This document shows, one piece after another, positions 8,501-16,457 of a stretch of 64,000 nt of DNA. This stretch comes from Pleionea sp. CnH1-48 (GTDB lineage: Bacteria; Pseudomonadota; Gammaproteobacteria; Enterobacterales; Kangiellaceae): assembly GCF_024124665.1 (NCBI RefSeq), contig NZ_JAMXSB010000007.1, positions 186,001 through 250,000 on the forward strand, in the 5' to 3' direction. A model generated the notes under the pieces. The model made no database searches and was not told where the DNA came from. It worked only from the letters and a program-made list of their open reading frames with translations. Both the position numbers and the translations under genes were made by a program. Position 1 is the first letter of the stretch. Each line of letters begins with the position of its first letter.

Positions 8501-10810
8501 TACAAAGAGGGTTATGAAAAAGGTATTCATGATCAAGATGCTGTAAAAATTCTCACTCTTCTTGTGCCTAGCTATGAATCAGCAAAAGCTTTGCGATACA
8601 CACCAATATCTCGTGCTGCAGCAGCCATTTACTGGGCTAACTACCAGCAAGCAGAAGCTCAGAAAGAGTGGCCCAGTAGAGCAAAGAATGCAACCAACAT
8701 TGCAAAACTCTTTAGCAACAATGAGGCATTACTCACTCTACAAAAAGAAATTGCTCAGAGCTTAAGTGATTTCGTTCAAACAGAATCCATCGAATTAAAT
8801 GACACTCAACTGCAACAATCAGCAGAGTATCTGATCACAGAGCTGGCAGACGCTCAGATCAGCTTTGCGAATACCAAATATGCTCAGCAACTGGTTGATG
8901 AATTTAAACTCAACCTGGACACTCATAATCTATGGCGTGATTACCAGGATACACTGCGTATGTTATCAGGCCAGATCGGTAAGCGTTGGCACTTAACAAA
9001 AGACTGGCTCACCGGCTTTGTAAAAAGTCAGGACAAAAAGGAGCTGGAAAACTTCATTCCAGAAGCAATCACTTTACTTAATGCAGAACGACGAATCTCA
9101 CATCATATTGAGCAAGTCGATTTAAGTTTTACAATTGCCAATCTGTTGGGTCAGCATGTACGCATTAAGGAACAAAGTTTACCATTGGTTTTAGATGAGT
9201 TTTTATATCGCCTACGCCATCACAAGGAAGTAGTAGAGAAAGGCTACTACCAGTTCCATGAGGTCAGAAAAAATACCATCGAGCAGCAACGTCATCGATT
9301 GAGGTTAGAAGAGTACATCGCACGACCGCTCTCCTCTTTTGTGCGTAATCGTCTTATCAATGAAGCTTACCTTCCCATTATTGGCGACAATCTTGCCAAA
9401 CAAATGGGTACAGTGGGTGACAATAAGCGTAGCGACTTGATGGGTTTATTATTGATGATATCGCCCCCAGGTTACGGTAAAACCACTTTGATGGAATATG
9501 CAGCCAATCGACTGGGCCTTATTTTCATGAAAATCAATTGTCCAACCATTGGCCACGATGTTGTCTCTCTTGATCCCAATCAAGCTTCGAATAGTGCAGC
9601 GAGGCAAGAACTGGAGAAGCTCAATTTGGCGCTTGAAATGGGCAACAATGTCATGCTCTATCTAGATGATATTCAGCATACCAATCCAGAATTTTTGCAG
9701 AAGTTTATCTCTCTCTGTGACGGTACTCGTAAAATTGAAGGTATCTGGAATGGCCACTCAAAAACTTATGATATGAGAGGCAAAAAATTCTGTGTCGTCA
9801 TGGCAGGGAATCCTTATACAGAGTCAGGGGAAGCTTTTCAGATCCCAGACATGCTAGCGAACCGTGCCGATATTTATAACCTTGGTGATGTACTTTCTGG
9901 TAAGGAAGAAGTATTTGAATTAAGTTATGTAGAAAACTCGCTGACTTCAAATCCAGTACTTGCGCCTTTAGCCACTCGAGAAATGAGTGACGTTTATAAA
10001 CTTATTGATATCGCCAAAGGAGGAGAAAGCGCATCGACAGATCTATCTCACTCTTATAGTGCGGCAGAGATAGGCGAGATCACTTCTGTTTTCCAAAAAA
10101 TGTTTATGGTGCAGTCTATCGTATCGAAGGTTAACCGAGAGTATATTGCCTCTAGCGCTAAAGATGACAAGTATCGTACTGAGCCATCCTTCAAACTGCA
10201 GGGCTCTTATCGAAACATGAATAAAATGACAGAGAAAATTTCTGCCATTATGACCGAAGATGAATTACTCCAACTCGTTTCGGATCACTATCAAGGTGAA
10301 GCACAGTTGCTAACTAACGGTGCAGAGGAAAACCTGCTTAAGCTTGCTGAATTGCGTGGTAATATGACCGAAGAGGAGAATCAACGTTGGGATGCCATTA
10401 AAAAAGACTTCTTAAGAAATAAAGCGATGGGCGGTGATGATGCTGATACGGGAGCACAAATCGTTGCACAATTAAATGATCTCGTAAGTCAGTTTAGTGA
10501 GTTACGTAGTCACTTACCCGAGTCTAAATCAGAGACAGAAAAAGATGAAACTGCGGGAACAGGACAGCAGTTAGCTCTTATTGAACAGCTTATCAGCCAG
10601 CAAAAACCACCACAGGTAGAAGTTGTGAACCAACCAGTACCAGGAATTGATCAGCTCTTAAAAACGCTGGCAGATACCATGGAAAATAGCATTCATCCAT
10701 TAATCAAGATTATGGATGGAAAACTGAGTATTGATTTAAAAACTCATGAAAAGATGAATGAGATCGAAAAGAAGTTAAAAACCCTTGGAGCTAATTTAAA
10801 GGATCAATAG
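5582..10810 (+). CDS. Very large DUF3686-type AAA ATPase ('DNA repair ATPase')
   Basis: This 1742-residue protein starts with GTG at 5582, supported by AAGGA at 5570. The N-terminal third (about 30-460) is beta-rich, of the type annotated DUF3686. A long charged coiled-coil region follows (about 470-920), then a linker and an AAA+ domain: Walker A in PPGYGKTTL (about 1296-1304), Walker B LYLDDIQ (about 1360-1366), a sensor-1 Asn in VVMAGNP and an Arg-finger candidate in LANRAD. A C-terminal helical tail ends the protein. No membrane segment is seen. The family label 'DNA repair' is historical and not supported by this context; the neighbourhood with flotillin and YqiJ-like protein points to a membrane-microdomain role. 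Function is unproven. Confidence 0.75.
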   Translation: MTDNTDSTANSSIESAVTEGGAYEVIRNRLTEQGAKLDAEIKALNHSREEEFGSTDLQVLTRLRLRTENNCDARDLVLVGDYVLFGYNVFLGLRKETKVEDVFSVYKLEANENDFDLTPVPISETFLSDQSFVGDFRELYTYYKNTFLTQLVVKDSKLLASFQIGDRLSDIRVFRWDLSGDGKQVTYIDNRGERDIQLPSSHDFEWTECQREDVEEGRHPHINVLDTLFVDTLRSDLTIKVENNTNVGQGIYSEPVEDGNQSLDDAEFFYAELGQLIVLKIKPYREEEWRYLVFNKTTEKVTRIDKIGESCVQLPEDHGLIFPDGYYLTTGEYKTFDQEYDNLLFKRVMRSPNGEDVLFIFYQPDTNIVALYPYNLINKSLQNPIFGHGYGFYPDGKMLVFFAQEEATRIHPIQIWQTPYVSDEFASNQPQSQNFFGKIGNAELVRGISELFSIVKLIKNKDPSANHYHDLSKRSSKIFDNYHWLVSSELSSIEKLLKEVTATSELVIDEYEKVESIRKQSELALKEARSSQQDILRNITPDSWHSPEDYVNALNELKHQRGHLLTIREYRYIDLSVIEELEKEVDECEDDLNQKTLEFLSGEEALKNYYVKIDEYVQQSEKCESVVELTPIIDAIGEMAMGLDLLSELMGTLKVPDATLQTRIIDSISEVYSKINQQKATLEHKKKSFGSEEAKAQFAAQFKLLNQSIQNALGLSSTPEKCDEQLSRLLVQLEELEGQFSDFDEFLTDILTKRDEIFESFESHKQQLLEQQQRKCQSVYDAGSRILQSIQRRAQRFSDQDDLNSFFASDGLVQKINQLSQQLSDLDDAVKSDDLNAKLKAIKEQAIRSLRDKSDIYEDGGKVIKLGNRHKFSVNTQELDITIIPREDDLYIHLTGTDFYEALNDSELNSLRPFWSMTLPSETNEVYRGEYLAFSILDSALNNTNEITWQELLHASSDTSLLSDLVKRFVAPRYKEGYEKGIHDQDAVKILTLLVPSYESAKALRYTPISRAAAAIYWANYQQAEAQKEWPSRAKNATNIAKLFSNNEALLTLQKEIAQSLSDFVQTESIELNDTQLQQSAEYLITELADAQISFANTKYAQQLVDEFKLNLDTHNLWRDYQDTLRMLSGQIGKRWHLTKDWLTGFVKSQDKKELENFIPEAITLLNAERRISHHIEQVDLSFTIANLLGQHVRIKEQSLPLVLDEFLYRLRHHKEVVEKGYYQFHEVRKNTIEQQRHRLRLEEYIARPLSSFVRNRLINEAYLPIIGDNLAKQMGTVGDNKRSDLMGLLLMISPPGYGKTTLMEYAANRLGLIFMKINCPTIGHDVVSLDPNQASNSAARQELEKLNLALEMGNNVMLYLDDIQHTNPEFLQKFISLCDGTRKIEGIWNGHSKTYDMRGKKFCVVMAGNPYTESGEAFQIPDMLANRADIYNLGDVLSGKEEVFELSYVENSLTSNPVLAPLATREMSDVYKLIDIAKGGESASTDLSHSYSAAEIGEITSVFQKMFMVQSIVSKVNREYIASSAKDDKYRTEPSFKLQGSYRNMNKMTEKISAIMTEDELLQLVSDHYQGEAQLLTNGAEENLLKLAELRGNMTEEENQRWDAIKKDFLRNKAMGGDDADTGAQIVAQLNDLVSQFSELRSHLPESKSETEKDETAGTGQQLALIEQLISQQKPPQVEVVNQPVPGIDQLLKTLADTMENSIHPLIKIMDGKLSIDLKTHEKMNEIEKKLKTLGANLKDQ

Positions 10811-10818
10811 ATAGTATT

Positions 10819-10840
10819 GGCTCGATGATATCATCGAGCC
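10819..10840. terminator. Perfect 22-bp palindrome between convergent genes
   Basis: GGCTCGATGAT (10819-10829) is followed directly by its exact reverse complement (10830-10840). No clear T-run follows on the plus strand (ATGATTT). It probably acts as a bidirectional terminator hairpin between the ATPase gene and the reverse-strand fragment, though a protein-binding role is possible. Confidence 0.5.
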
Positions 10841-10851
10841 ATGATTTAGCC

Positions 10852-11198
10852 TTAGCGACGGACGCTAATAGAGCCACTGCTGAGAAAGTTATAAGTGGTC
10901 GTTGCTACAGAATACCATCCTACAGGCCCGCAAGAATGAGCATAAACTCGAATGTCCTGTTGTGCTGTGTATGCCGCTAAGATCATCGCATAGATCTTAT
11001 CATATTCAGGATGACTGCTTGGCACATAGAACCTGTCAGCTACTGTACATTGAGCTGGATTCCCGAAGCTTCCATAAACCATTATGCCATTGCCTCTTTC
11101 AAGATCTATCTGAGTGGGCTTTGCCCAGCAAAGCTATATCCCCCTGCTGCAGCTAAAGATGAAAATGCCAAAGTAGCAGCCGCTAATAAATACTTCAT
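10852..11198 (-). pseudogene. Frameshifted small secreted protein
   Basis: ATG at 11198, with a GGGGA ribosome site, opens a 30-residue frame beginning MKYLLAAATLAFSSLAAAGG, an obvious signal peptide, and stops at 11106. The rest of the protein continues in another frame: TQIDLERGNGIMVYGSFG and onward to the stop at 10852, with two Cys residues. Adding a single base between about 11111 and 11132 (after the codons for AGQS) would join signal peptide and mature part into a protein of about 115 residues. The intact form looks like the small secreted beta-rich proteins common in marine Gammaproteobacteria. A sequencing error is the main alternative to a real mutation. Confidence 0.55.
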
Positions 11199-11250
11199 AA
11201 TTCATTCCCCATAAAATTCTAATGTTATTCCGATTTGTTGTGATATCTAG

Positions 11251-11808
11251 CTATATCTTTTTACTTAGTTGTTGTCTGACTTCCATTAGAGCAAAACCCA
11301 ATAAATTCAGCCCACACCAGCTATTTGGATTTAGCGCTTTAGGATCATCAGCCGCCAAACCAATGCCCCAAATTCTATCCACCGGACTTGCTTCAACGAG
11401 TACTTTTTTACCAGTACCTAGCAAATACTCAGATAATGCTGGATTTTGGCTAAACTTTTCAAGATTCGCTTGCACGACAATATCAAAGCGGTGAGCAATC
11501 CATCGTTCATCTTCATACCCTCTAACCTGACGACCAAGTGCTTTGGCGTCGCCCGGGTTAGTTGCATGAATGATTTTGTCATAGTGCACCTGATCACCAA
11601 AGAGCTTGGCTTTCTCAGCCATCATAAAGTGCTCAGCAGTTTTAAAAGCAATACCTTTTACTTCGAAAGACGCTTCATACCACTGACTGAAACAACTTTG
11701 AGTGATCTTATTATCTTTCTGTTGATGTCCCCAAAAGAACAAATAATTAAATTTTTGATTCGCATTAACCTGAGCTTGAAGCTGCTCAATTGAACGTATC
11801 TCCATCAT
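11251..11808 (-). CDS. NADAR family (YbiA-like) protein
   Basis: The 185-residue product has the NADAR pattern: FFWGHQ near residue 23, LSQW-type segment FSQWYEASFEV, then KTAEHFMMAEKAKLFGD, and WGIGLAADDP with NLLGFALMEVR at the C-terminus. Family members hydrolyse N-glycosidic bonds, either of riboflavin-pathway intermediates (YbiA) or of ADP-ribosylated nucleobases in NAD/ADP-ribose metabolism. Start 11808 (Met-Met-Glu) is chosen because AAGGAAACT precedes it; a longer frame to 11868 lacks a ribosome site. It appears to be monocistronic. Confidence 0.85.
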   Translation of the reverse strand: MMEIRSIEQLQAQVNANQKFNYLFFWGHQQKDNKITQSCFSQWYEASFEVKGIAFKTAEHFMMAEKAKLFGDQVHYDKIIHATNPGDAKALGRQVRGYEDERWIAHRFDIVVQANLEKFSQNPALSEYLLGTGKKVLVEASPVDRIWGIGLAADDPKALNPNSWCGLNLLGFALMEVRQQLSKKI

Positions 11809-11919
11809 AGTTTCCTTATAGTAAATCAGTAAAATATGCGCCCACATATCCTTGACGGCGCAATGCATCTAAGCGCGAGCGATTGTAATCGATTTAGGTG
11901 TTAGACTCAAAGCTAAATA

Positions 11920-12729
11920 TTATAAGCTCAGGAGTGACCGCCAATCCTCATTACCATCTCCCAACACAAGAAAATGAGGGTTTAGTAAACTCTCTTTTGT
12001 ATTATATCTTAGCTCTTCAAAATCGGTACGAACTAGCTGTCCACCAGCCTCTTCAACAATGCAATGGGCTGCAGCAGTATCCCATTCGGAGGTAGGAGCC
12101 AGTCGAGGATAACAGTCAGCTAAACCCTCAGCGACCATACACATCTTTAAAGAGCTGCCTCGACTGGATAAATCATAGTGTGGAAGCTTCTGGCACAGAG
12201 CCTCAACTTTATCCAATCCGTGACGACGACTGGCAACAATAGTGTAGTGCTTTTCATCATTAACAAGGGGGACAGTACGAACTTGTATCCGTTGCTTCTC
12301 ACCCTGTTCGATTTTATAAGCGCCTAACCCTTTCGCTGCCATATAGAATACATCAAAGACAGGCACATAAATGACGCTCAATACAGAACGACCATTTTCG
12401 ACAAGAGCTATATTAGTCGTAAAATCATCGTTACGAGCAATAAACTCTTTGGTTCCATCAAGCGGATCTACTAACCAGAACCGCTCCCACTTCTGTCGCT
12501 CTGCAAAAGAAATATCGGTGCTCTCTTCTGACAGCACAGGAATCTCTGGCGTTAGCTTTTTTAGAGCACTTTCGATAACGTTATGTGAAGCCAGATCAGC
12601 TTCTGTCAGCGGTGAATCATCCGATTTCACTCGCACGCCAAAGTTATCATCCTGGTAAACATCAAGAATAGCCTGCCCAGCCGATTTTGAAATTACAACA
12701 ACTTCATCAAGCAGTTTTGCGTAGTCCAT
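11920..12729 (-). CDS. cysQ: 3'(2'),5'-bisphosphate nucleotidase CysQ
   Basis: A 269-residue member of the lithium-sensitive phosphatase superfamily. The metal-binding motifs are visible: EES (about 68-70), DPLDGTKEF (88-96) and EWDTAAAHCIVEEAGG near the C-terminus. CysQ hydrolyses PAP, the by-product of sulfate assimilation and sulfotransfer, to AMP, removing an inhibitor of several RNases and sulfotransferases. It is the last gene of the run that begins with gspC and lies 18 bases after nudE. Confidence 0.95.
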   Translation of the reverse strand: MDYAKLLDEVVVISKSAGQAILDVYQDDNFGVRVKSDDSPLTEADLASHNVIESALKKLTPEIPVLSEESTDISFAERQKWERFWLVDPLDGTKEFIARNDDFTTNIALVENGRSVLSVIYVPVFDVFYMAAKGLGAYKIEQGEKQRIQVRTVPLVNDEKHYTIVASRRHGLDKVEALCQKLPHYDLSSRGSSLKMCMVAEGLADCYPRLAPTSEWDTAAAHCIVEEAGGQLVRTDFEELRYNTKESLLNPHFLVLGDGNEDWRSLLSL

Positions 12730-12747
12730 CTTCTGATCCTATATTCG

Positions 12748-13290
12748 TTATTGGCGCAGATATTCGTTTGCCATATAAAGAGCGGCAATACTTCGCGCTT
12801 CAGTAAAGTCTTCTTGCTGTACCAATGTGCTTAGTTTCGCTAGCGGATAGGGAACGACTTCTATCGGCTCTGGCTCATCACCTTCTAGCTTTTGCTCATA
12901 AAGATCGCGCGCCAATATGACATGCATACGATGGCTAAGATACCCTGGAGCCAGGGATATTACCTTAAGCAAAGTCAGTTCTCTCGCTCCATACCCTGTT
13001 TCTTCCATTAGCTCGCGATTAGCTGCCTCAAGTACGGGCTCATCAGACTCAACAAGACCTTTTGGCAAAGCCAGTTCATAGTCATGAACGCCCGCCGCAT
13101 ACTCACGAATTAGCAATACTTCGTCTTTATCGTTGATAGCAACAACCATGACGGCACCAGAGCCACCCGCTTTCAGCCGTTCATAAACTCGCTTGGCGCC
13201 ATTGGAAAACTCCAAATGCAACTCTTCAACACAAAATAATCTGGAGCGAGCGACTTCTTTGGTTTCTAATACTTTAGGTTTCTTGTGCAT
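12748..13290 (-). CDS. nudE: ADP compounds hydrolase NudE
   Basis: A 180-residue Nudix hydrolase with a full Nudix box GLVESDEPVLEAANRELMEE (from residue 78, ending TGYG). NudE hydrolyses ADP-ribose, NADH and diadenosine polyphosphates to AMP plus a sugar phosphate or nucleotide. It starts 2 bases after the yrfG stop and precedes cysQ; the trio yrfG, nudE and cysQ is a common neighbourhood of type II secretion clusters in Gammaproteobacteria. Confidence 0.93.
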   Translation of the reverse strand: MHKKPKVLETKEVARSRLFCVEELHLEFSNGAKRVYERLKAGGSGAVMVVAINDKDEVLLIREYAAGVHDYELALPKGLVESDEPVLEAANRELMEETGYGARELTLLKVISLAPGYLSHRMHVILARDLYEQKLEGDEPEPIEVVPYPLAKLSTLVQQEDFTEARSIAALYMANEYLRQ

Positions 13291-13292
13291 AA

Positions 13293-13946
13293 CTACAACT
13301 TAATAATTTCACTGAACTGATGCAAAGCCACAAAGGGCTCCATTGATTTTTCGGGTTGTTGACTGTCTGGCTTCGCGATACCAAATAAATGTTGAATCCC
13401 ATATTTGTGTGCAGACTCCAATACAGAAACACTATCATCTATAAACAATGTTCGTTGCTTATCAAAAGACAATTTCGTTCTTAAGTCATGCCAGAACTGT
13501 TGTTCCTCTTTGGGATAACCAAAATCATGGGAGGTAATTAACTGTTCGAAGTATTGAGTAAAGTCCGCATTGAGCAGTTTTACTTCTAAACTTTTAGGAT
13601 GAGCATTGGTGACGAGGTAGACTTTTTTTTCTAAGCGATTTAATGCCTGAAGAAATTCAAGCGCTTGTGGTCTAAAGGTAATTTTCGTTTGAATATCATA
13701 CTTAAGTGCGACAATATCTAACTTGAGTTTCTCAGTCCAAAAATCAAGACAGTACCAGTTTAATGTTCCGCGTAGTGAGTCAAAAAGAGACATCAAGTAA
13801 CGCCTGGACTCATCTTGACTTATATTATTTTGCTCGGCATAAACTGAGGGTAAATGATGCAACCAAAAGTAATTATCGAAGTGAAGGTCAAGAATGGTAC
13901 CGTCCATATCAAGCAGAACGGTATCTATTTTTTGCCAATCTAACAT
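13293..13946 (-). CDS. yrfG: HAD-family purine nucleotidase (YrfG-like)
   Basis: The 217-residue haloacid dehalogenase protein begins with the nucleophile motif DMDGTILDL (about 12-20); motif II is LVTNA (about 106-110) and motif III with the acidic pair is LFIDDSVSV. The E. coli homologue YrfG is a GMP/IMP nucleotidase. The start lies 4 bases after the gspN stop, so it is translated as part of the gsp run. Confidence 0.85.
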   Translation of the reverse strand: MLDWQKIDTVLLDMDGTILDLHFDNYFWLHHLPSVYAEQNNISQDESRRYLMSLFDSLRGTLNWYCLDFWTEKLKLDIVALKYDIQTKITFRPQALEFLQALNRLEKKVYLVTNAHPKSLEVKLLNADFTQYFEQLITSHDFGYPKEEQQFWHDLRTKLSFDKQRTLFIDDSVSVLESAHKYGIQHLFGIAKPDSQQPEKSMEPFVALHQFSEIIKL

Positions 13947-13950
13947 ATCA

Positions 13951-14706
13951 CTATCGCATATTCAGTGGTACCGTCATATCCAATTTACGGCGACCAGCTT
14001 CAGTATCTTTCTTCATAAAACTAACAGCCTGCCGTAGCATACCCTGTTGCTCTTCTTTAACAGAAATATCGAGCTTCGCCGACTTTGGCCAGTCCAGAGT
14101 GATGGTTCCTTTGGCATCTAACACATTACGAGTCTTAGCAATATTAGCAACGACCTGACCTTTATCATTGGTAGCTAAGTTCAATTTAAAGTGACCTAAA
14201 TCAAGATTTTGGCCATTAGCATTCACTTTAGCTTTCGTCCAGTCTAAGGAACCCGTGACATCACTTAAACCCGTTTCTTGGGCGATAGATAAACTGTCAA
14301 AGTTAGCCTTGATGTTGCCATTCAGGCTAGCGCCCTGTAATGGCAACATTGGACTTAACTTAGCAGCCGATGCTACGATAGAAAAATCACTAACAGAAAA
14401 ACTTTGATCAAACCCGGCCTTCCAGGAGCCATCAGCTTGAATAACTTTATCTTGAATATCTACACTACCGCCAATGCCGCCAGTAATAAGAACTAAAGGG
14501 TTAATCGTCCAGGAAACATCTTTAATACTCTGGCGTTGGATAGCGACTGATTCAGCATGTCCGCTCCATACGCTCCCTGTGATACCAGATAATCGAATGT
14601 CAGCATTCTCTGGCATAAAAGTTTGCACAACCCAACGCGCCGGTGTCGTTGCAACCAAGAAAAAGATAAAAAGTAGGAACAATCCCAAAAATCGTTTAAC
14701 AGACAT
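13951..14706 (-). CDS. gspN: Type II secretion protein N
   Basis: A 251-residue protein with one N-terminal membrane helix (about 5-25) and a periplasmic beta-rich domain, as in GspN. It includes the family-like stretch LRLSGITGSVWSGHAES region near residue 38. GspN is an accessory part of the secretion machine and is absent in some species. It is the last gsp gene; yrfG follows 4 bases on. Start is 13 bases after the gspM stop. Confidence 0.85.
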   Translation of the reverse strand: MSVKRFLGLFLLFIFFLVATTPARWVVQTFMPENADIRLSGITGSVWSGHAESVAIQRQSIKDVSWTINPLVLITGGIGGSVDIQDKVIQADGSWKAGFDQSFSVSDFSIVASAAKLSPMLPLQGASLNGNIKANFDSLSIAQETGLSDVTGSLDWTKAKVNANGQNLDLGHFKLNLATNDKGQVVANIAKTRNVLDAKGTITLDWPKSAKLDISVKEEQQGMLRQAVSFMKKDTEAGRRKLDMTVPLNMR

Positions 14707-14718
14707 TACTTATTAACC

Positions 14719-15189
14719 TTATTGTCCAACTAATCTGACATTAGCGCGCACGATACCTACTTCAGACGTTTGGCTGATAGCGACATCAGAACTGCTGATA
14801 CCATAAGTATTCTGCAAATTAGCTAACCACGAAATCATCTTGTCAAATGCAATACGATCAAACCAGACTTGTAGTTCGCCGTTTTTCTTTTCTTCGATTC
14901 GAGACAATGAAAAACCATTGCTGCGACTGGTTCGCGTAACAACATCTGATAACGAACGATAGCTCTGCTTACCTCTTGAATTGCCGCCAGCTTGTGGAGC
15001 AGCTTCCTGTAGCATCACGATCGCTTTGCGATTATCGCTTACATCAGATTCTAATTCATTCACAGCGTTATTAATCGGCATAAGAATGCCAAAAATAAGA
15101 ATACCAACAACCGCTGCAATCGCTATTATCTTTGCAGCTAATTGGTCTCGCTCAGATAGCTGTTCATATTTTTCTAATAAAGCGTTCAT
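14719..15189 (-). CDS. gspM: Type II secretion inner membrane protein M
   Basis: A 156-residue bitopic membrane protein: a short cytoplasmic part (LSERDQLAAKI), one helix (about 22-42) and a periplasmic ferredoxin-like domain. GspM forms the inner-membrane platform with GspL, GspC and GspF. Its ATG overlaps the gspL stop by 4 bases, which signals translational coupling. Confidence 0.9.
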   Translation of the reverse strand: MNALLEKYEQLSERDQLAAKIIAIAAVVGILIFGILMPINNAVNELESDVSDNRKAIVMLQEAAPQAGGNSRGKQSYRSLSDVVTRTSRSNGFSLSRIEEKKNGELQVWFDRIAFDKMISWLANLQNTYGISSSDVAISQTSEVGIVRANVRLVGQ

Positions 15190-16457
15190 GAACCGCTCCT
15201 AATAATCAACCTGGTAGAATAACGATTGCCTTGTTGAGATGTTGAAGAGTTATCCACTGCAAGACCACTTTGTTTTAACGTATCTTTAAATGCATTAAGC
15301 ACTTGTAGATCCTGTGCTAATACATCCATTCTTAACTCGCCTTTCTTTGTTGAAAATGAAACACTCGTTGGCTTTATTTTCTCTAGTGAGTCTATATGGG
15401 TAGATACTTGATTAAGCAATTTTAAGAAGGAGCTATCACTGCCTTTTTTATTCTTTCCGCGTAATAGACGACGCGTTTGAGAAAGCAAACTACTGCTTCT
15501 CGCACGTTTCTTGAAAACTGTACGATAAAGTTTTTCACCCTGCTCTCTTAGAGCGGTATTTTCTTCAGAAAGGTGCCAGTAGCGAGACCCTTGGTACCCT
15601 AGATGAATGACTAAAGCAATCACCACAACCCATAAGTAACGGCCATACTTAGCCCACTGAATATTAGATTCTCTTTTGGGTTGGTACTCTTGTTGCAGCA
15701 GACTAATGGTCGTTTTATCATAATTTCGAACATAAAAATCTAAAATGTCCGCGGCATCGATAGGATTAGCAATAGCATTTTCTTTATGCTCCCAGTAGTC
15801 TTCTAACTCACCAGTATGAGACAGACGAATAACGTTAACATCAGCAGTTAACTCACTCATATCTTCGTCGTCATCATCCTCGCTGTCTTCTTCGCCACTT
15901 TGCGCCTTTTTATTTTGCTCCAATAGCAATGGCAGTAAATCTCTTTGACAGCTCCAACGGAAAGAAGATTGCTCATTGATCATGGCAACATTGTTATCGA
16001 GCAAAATTTCAATGGCATCGTCAGAAGATGGCAATAAAGAAAGCTCATGAACCAGAGCATCGACTCTGATATCACATTGTTCAAATCCTTCTAGCCAACG
16101 CTGCATATTTTGGTGAGAAGTCCAGAGCACCTTGATGTCACCGCTTTTTTGGCGTGCACCATAGGCAAAATGGATCTGCTCAACGCTATCTGCAAGCTGC
16201 TCCTCTAACATATAGGGAACCGCTTTCTGGATCTGTTTTAACTGCTTTACAGGTGTTGCGACTTCTCGTTGAATCACATCGTTTGCAGGTACGATAACAA
16301 TCGTTTCACATTGTCGTGACTTTTCAGCCAACGCAACCAGATCAGCTCTTAACAATTGCCCTCGTTCTGCCCAAGACTCGTCAGAAGGATTCCATACCCC
16401 CCATTCGATGGCATCTTCCGTCCCTTGTTTTAATCGAATAAATAGACGGTTCTTCAT
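15186..16457 (-). CDS. gspL: Type II secretion inner membrane protein L
   Basis: A 423-residue protein with an actin-like cytoplasmic domain (about 1-240), a membrane helix near 273-290 (YLWVVVIALVIHLGY) and a periplasmic ferredoxin-like domain. The cytoplasmic domain recruits the ATPase GspE. An acidic insertion (EEDSEDDDDEDMSE, about 192-205) sits within it. It is separated from gspK by a single base. Confidence 0.92.
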   Translation of the reverse strand: MKNRLFIRLKQGTEDAIEWGVWNPSDESWAERGQLLRADLVALAEKSRQCETIVIVPANDVIQREVATPVKQLKQIQKAVPYMLEEQLADSVEQIHFAYGARQKSGDIKVLWTSHQNMQRWLEGFEQCDIRVDALVHELSLLPSSDDAIEILLDNNVAMINEQSSFRWSCQRDLLPLLLEQNKKAQSGEEDSEDDDDEDMSELTADVNVIRLSHTGELEDYWEHKENAIANPIDAADILDFYVRNYDKTTISLLQQEYQPKRESNIQWAKYGRYLWVVVIALVIHLGYQGSRYWHLSEENTALREQGEKLYRTVFKKRARSSSLLSQTRRLLRGKNKKGSDSSFLKLLNQVSTHIDSLEKIKPTSVSFSTKKGELRMDVLAQDLQVLNAFKDTLKQSGLAVDNSSTSQQGNRYSTRLIIRSGS

